This document shows, one piece after another, positions 59,619 through 64,000 of a stretch of DNA of 64,000 nt. Within the stretch, counting starts at the first letter, position 1; each line of letters begins with the position of its first letter. The notes below the pieces were generated by a model that was given only the letters and a program-made list of their open reading frames with translations, did no database searches and was not told where the DNA came from. This DNA is from Lycorma delicatula. Lineage: Eukaryota; Arthropoda; Insecta; Hemiptera; Fulgoridae. The position numbers and the translations under genes are program-made. Where the stretch lies: the NCBI RefSeq assembly GCF_047948215.1, contig NC_134456.1, positions 193,609,034-193,673,033 on the forward strand, given 5' to 3'.

Positions 59619-62600
59619 TATACATATTTTTTCTGGAAATTGTAAAATTATTTAAATGTCTGAAAGTTTTCAGTTAATTTCTTATTATCATCGTATTTTA
59701 AGTGATTTTTTAAACGAAAGCAGTAACACAAGACGCAATATACATTAGGCGACTATTATTTATAATAAACTGATAATAATATGCGTATAGTGCGGCAAGA
59801 TACAGTTTTATAATTTGTTATAAATAACATTATAGAATTTAATTCTATTAATTCTAAATTGTTTGGCAAATTTATTAGGCGGTGAGGCGCAATAATTTTT
59901 TCATGCAAGACGATAGAAAATTCATTTTAGATTTTGTTATATTAAAAAACATAAACGTTATAAGTAATTTCTAAAATGTAGGCTAAATACCTAGGATACA
60001 ATTCCCTTAAAAGCTGCTATTTTTAGAGCCGGTGAATTTAAAACAACAAAAAATATTTTCAGCAATTTCGAGCAGGAAGGTATTTTAACTATTTACTGTG
60101 TTATAACAAAGCATTTTCACAACAAATACGAAACATTTCCAGAAAAAAAATTAAATGCCTAAAAACAAACAGTAATAAAAAACACACAAACGTAGGAATG
60201 AGTACTAAAATTTAATTGATGAATTCAATCGGTTAATATACCTGTGAAAATTGAAACCGGTCATTGTTTAGCGTTTTATGTCACTTTAAACTCCAACCTA
60301 CCTTAAGGGCATGATGAAAAAAAGATTTTTTATCAGAACAAAAATAAATATAAATAATATTATCACGGTACAACCAAAATAAAAGTACGACTTCAAGCAA
60401 AATTTATTTTAGGCAATTTATTTATTTTTTAGTGGAGTAAAACTGTTACTGACGTCCATAAATCTGCATGGAATTTTCTACCCTTACACGTCTTTGACAG
60501 GTTCCATTTTCAGAAGTTTTAACCAGAACTTCATATTAAGTTGGTCGGTTGTGATTTGGTAACATATTATTTTTAACTTTCATCGGAGCAGTGCGACGTA
60601 CTACAGTTTGCTGAATTTTTAATAAAAAAAAAATGCAAACTTTTATAACGTAATGTACAAGAAGTTTCATCAAAATTGTAACGCTGCCAACGAGTTATTT
60701 GAAGATCGGGTACTATCATAAATAATTTTGGATTAATGATTTTACATTTAAACACAAAAAATCTAAAGAAAAAGGTGAAAAATTGTAATTACGAAACACT
60801 CAAACTCAGGTTTTTATTGTTTAGCTGTAAAAAGACAACAATAGAAAAACAATGATGCCCATTCGATATTTTGGATATCTGATGGCACTGTATTTGTGTA
60901 CATTAATTAAAACTTTATAGTGCAAATGTTTAAAATCTTATAACGTATAGTGCACCGACTAAATTTTATTGCTATAATAATGTTTTTTAGATGAAAATAT
61001 AAATATAAAATCCAATTAACTTGAAAAAAAAAAACATATTTGCCACTTCAGGCGTTAAATACGAAAATAAAAATATTAACTATAAGCATCATCTTTTCTA
61101 CAAAATTGAGGTAATTCTGAAACGGAAAACGGCACACCATATTTTTTTTTTACTGATTTTAAAACCATTTATAAAGTTTAATTGAAAAACAACTGTATTG
61201 CCTCTCAGAGTGATTTTCTATTGAAATTGTAAAAATCTGATAAATTGAAAAAAGTGTAAGAATTAAAGCAGCCAGTTTAATCCTTTCATTAGTCTAAAAT
61301 CACAGAATGAAGAAAATTAACTGGTTAACTAAACTAAGCTGTATGGTTTTATAGACATTTACGTAGGTCATTTTATAATAGAGATGAAATTAAATGTTTA
61401 ATATTTTATGAATATCTATTACAAAATAGTGGAGAGCGTAAAACTATGAAGGAAAGCAAATATTAATGAACCAGTCAATCGAAGATGTATGTTTTAAATA
61501 TGTTATTATCCAGTACACAGGGAACGTTGTAAAGTAGTAACGATCGTAACAAGTAATTATTTAAAATATTTAATTGTTCTTTAAAAGTATCACAAAAAAA
61601 TATTCCTAAGGTTTAGAATAAGTTGATAAATTAAATAAAAAAATGAGGTGTGCCAAACTGTAATTGAAATTAACTACAACAATCTTTTAAAAAATAAAAT
61701 AAATAGAATTAATCGCACATTTAGTTTGTAAAAAAAAAATCAGTAATGATAGAGGAATTAGTTAAAATAAACAAATAAAAGCTATAGAAACAAGATATCT
61801 AGAAAAATTAAAAATAAATAATAAAAAAATTATTAACAAAATAAGATTGGGGAGATGGTTTGGTGATGAATACTATAAAATTAACCTTTTACTTTTGACT
61901 TCGACTATCAAACAAGACAGGGTAAAATTTCATAACACGTAAAAAAATTACAAAAAAAAAAAATTAATTTAAATAAGTTGAAATTAACAGCTGATTTTAC
62001 TGCAATACATTTAGTGATGTTTTATGTCCATTTCTCGTCGTGTTTCTTTGAAGAGAAGTAGGGGGAATGATTTTAACGGTCGGATGACCCATCCTAATGC
62101 CAACAAGTTAGAAGTTGTCAACAGTACATGAAATGAATGAATCGCAAAAAAATAAAAAGTTGTACAAGTAAATGAATGATCACCATCCATTTCACGTTCA
62201 TGTGATATTAAAAATGAAAAAAAATATTGATTTATCTGATATTATGAAAATATACTAAATTAACTGTACCTGTAATACAATTTGTTTTTATGTTGAAGAA
62301 TATTTAACGTAACCAATAAAATATGTAACAATTTTCTCTAATAATTATATTAAATTATGAAATTTTTTTGTTTTTTTTTTTTTTAAACAAAGTACATTAA
62401 CTTCAACAACTTTATATATTCATAGTGATAACAAAATATGTTTTTTTAAAGATAAAAATTAGTGTCAAATTCTATTTAAGAACATGTATATAAAAGTGGA
62501 AATTACAAATATTTAAATATAGAAATAATAACTTATGTTATATTATCATTCTACCGCGTAAAATTATGTATTTTTTTTATACACTATAAAACTTAAAAGT

Positions 62601-63552
62601 GAAATGAATGAAAAATAGTAAAAAATTAATTCGGCAATAATTAATCTCGTAATTATATTTGATTTTCAGATTTTGTTACGATATCTTGACGAACATTTTA
62701 GGATTTAATCTTAAATATTTTTATGGTAAAATAAATAAATAGATTAATCCAATAGATTAGTAAAATGTATTTACAATACTTTGTTTAAATCATTAAAACA
62801 AATATAATATTAATTCATTTAACCATACAAGAAAATTATCTTAAGTGACGATATTAAATAAGTGTATTCTATATTGTCAAGTTACTTAATACTGTGTAAT
62901 ATAAAGTTTCACAAAGTCAATTAGGAAACAAACCTTGGGTTTAAGAAGGATACACCATGCTCTGCAAACTCCGAAGATTAATCTAGTAAAACAAAGGGTT
63001 GGTGGTAAACAATTAGGCTGAAACTATTCCGGTTAGTAGAGGATAAAAGAATTAATTTTTAATTAATTTTATAGCAAATCGTCTTAATTTTTATTAAATT
63101 TGTACTCAAAGATTGTATACGTGTTACTTTTGGCAAATTAGTTTAGCTTGATTAATTTACAAAATTTTTTTAACAAGTACTGTATGAAACAAGGAAAAAT
63201 ATATAAAATATATTAATATAAATAAAACATATTTTTTTTTAAGATATTAAATTAAAAACTAAAAAAAAAAAGGAATAAATAAAATCAAAATCTTTATTTA
63301 AAAGGGTATTTTAATCGATAACAGCTAATCAAAAGCATCAGACAATTACTCAAGGTAATTGTAAAAAAAAAACTCAAAAAGTAGAACAATATTCAAATTC
63401 AAAACAAGAGATAAGATAAATACTAATAATGTGTTTTCTTTTCATTATTTTTTCGAAGTTTTGATTGTACGTATACATATATCTCTTTATCAATTCCTGC
63501 CTTTTATCTATCTTTTGTTTACTAATACCTTTATCCTTGTAAAAGTTGGTTG
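59619..63552. other. AT-rich DNA without recognised genes
   Basis: Nothing beyond homopolymer runs. A small GC-richer piece at 62035-62110 (GATTTTAACGGTCGGATGAC) resembles a short sequence found in many animal repeats, but I cannot assign it. Confidence 0.4.
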
Positions 63553-63700
63553 TTTTTATACGGGTTTGAATGCTAGTCAGGGGATACTAGTGTACTTTGG
63601 TGGTTGGGGCTTAATTAACACATCTCAGGAATGGTCAGCCTGAATCTGTACATGACTAAACTTCATTTAATGTCATGTAAATCATCCTCATCGCAAATGG
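63553..63700 (+). mobile_element. SINE-A fragment (copy 5)
   Basis: Only the body of SINE-A is present (ACGGGTTTGAATGCTAG, then TGTACTTTGGTGGTTGGG and CACATCTCAGGAATGGTC) ending near a G-run at 63700. The tRNA-like head and the usual tail are missing, so the copy is truncated on both sides. The 70-codon frame ending in it is not a gene. Confidence 0.8.
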
Positions 63701-64000
63701 CCGGGGGGGGGGAAGGGAGTTGCTTATTGTTTACTAGTTGAACAGATTGCAACATACACATTAGGAATTAAAATAAATGAATAAAAAATAACTTCATATA
63801 CCGAGGATGATTGTCTAAATCTCAAAATGTAAATCTCCTTTCAAATTTTTATTTTTTAAACGGTATTTTAGTGTTTTATATTTATTATATTAATTATTAT
63901 ATACTGAATTTATATTAGATATTTTTTTAATAATTTCGACTTTATCTCTTACTTTAAAAAAAATAAGAAATATATAGGAAAAATTGTAGCTTTCTCAATA

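Noticed and set aside
1..64000. CRISPR array, bacterial operon or prophage
   Set aside because: There is no regularly spaced repeat-spacer structure and no prokaryotic gene density; composition and elements are those of an animal genome.

Overview
This is a very AT-rich stretch (clearly above 70% A+T by eye) of nuclear DNA from an animal, most likely an insect. No bacterial-type gene organisation is present: there are no long ORFs, operons or ribosome binding sites. The longest open frames, about 190 and 320 codons, are both pieces of transposable elements. An arthropod host is suggested by the combination of a compact R1-like and Jockey-like non-LTR retrotransposon load, Helitrons with TC...CTAG ends, a pogo/Tigger transposon, a mariner relative, two tRNA-derived SINE families with crisp target-site duplications, and many (TA)n composite microsatellites. 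I cannot fix the order or species; a hemipteran is a guess only.

Layout. 0.2-0.7 kb: a GC-richer Helitron-like non-autonomous element. 5.4 kb: a perfect 23-bp hairpin. 6.7-7.9 kb: a 5'-truncated R1-like non-LTR element on the minus strand. 8.1-8.9 kb: unclassified GC-richer repeat material. 9-21 kb: AT-rich DNA with microsatellites and a 19-bp triplicate. 21-22.4 kb: a Jockey-like remnant followed by two SINE-A copies. 24.5-27.05 kb: an internally deleted Helitron carrying a Pif1-type helicase fragment, then a SINE-B copy and a solo Helitron 5' end. 27.3-29 kb: two weak candidate host exons. 29.9-34.6 kb: two SINE-A copies, a complete but dead Tigger element with its TA-flanked ends, and a mariner-like pseudogene. 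40.3-40.5 kb: a second copy of the 0.5-kb Helitron-like end. 42.6-45.35 kb: a long, frameshifted Jockey-like element. 46.97-48.27 kb: another Helitron-like element followed at once by a fold-back element. 50.8 and 56.0 kb: two copies of a dispersed repeat, the second next to a non-LTR remnant. 52.1-52.96 kb: a nearly 900-bp inverted-repeat element with a SINE-B inserted close to its centre. 58.8-59.6 kb: a small MITE inside a TA microsatellite, then a Helitron 3' end. 63.5 kb: a SINE-A fragment.

The window is therefore best read as intergenic or intronic DNA built up by successive insertions. Nearly all recognisable coding sequence is dead: frameshifts, nonsense codons, lost catalytic residues and internal deletions are visible. 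I found no convincing complete host gene, no functional RNA gene and no clear new biological system. The items most worth a second look are the nested fold-back element at 52 kb, the internally deleted Helitron, the perfect hairpin at 5.4 kb and the exon-like pieces at 27-29 kb.
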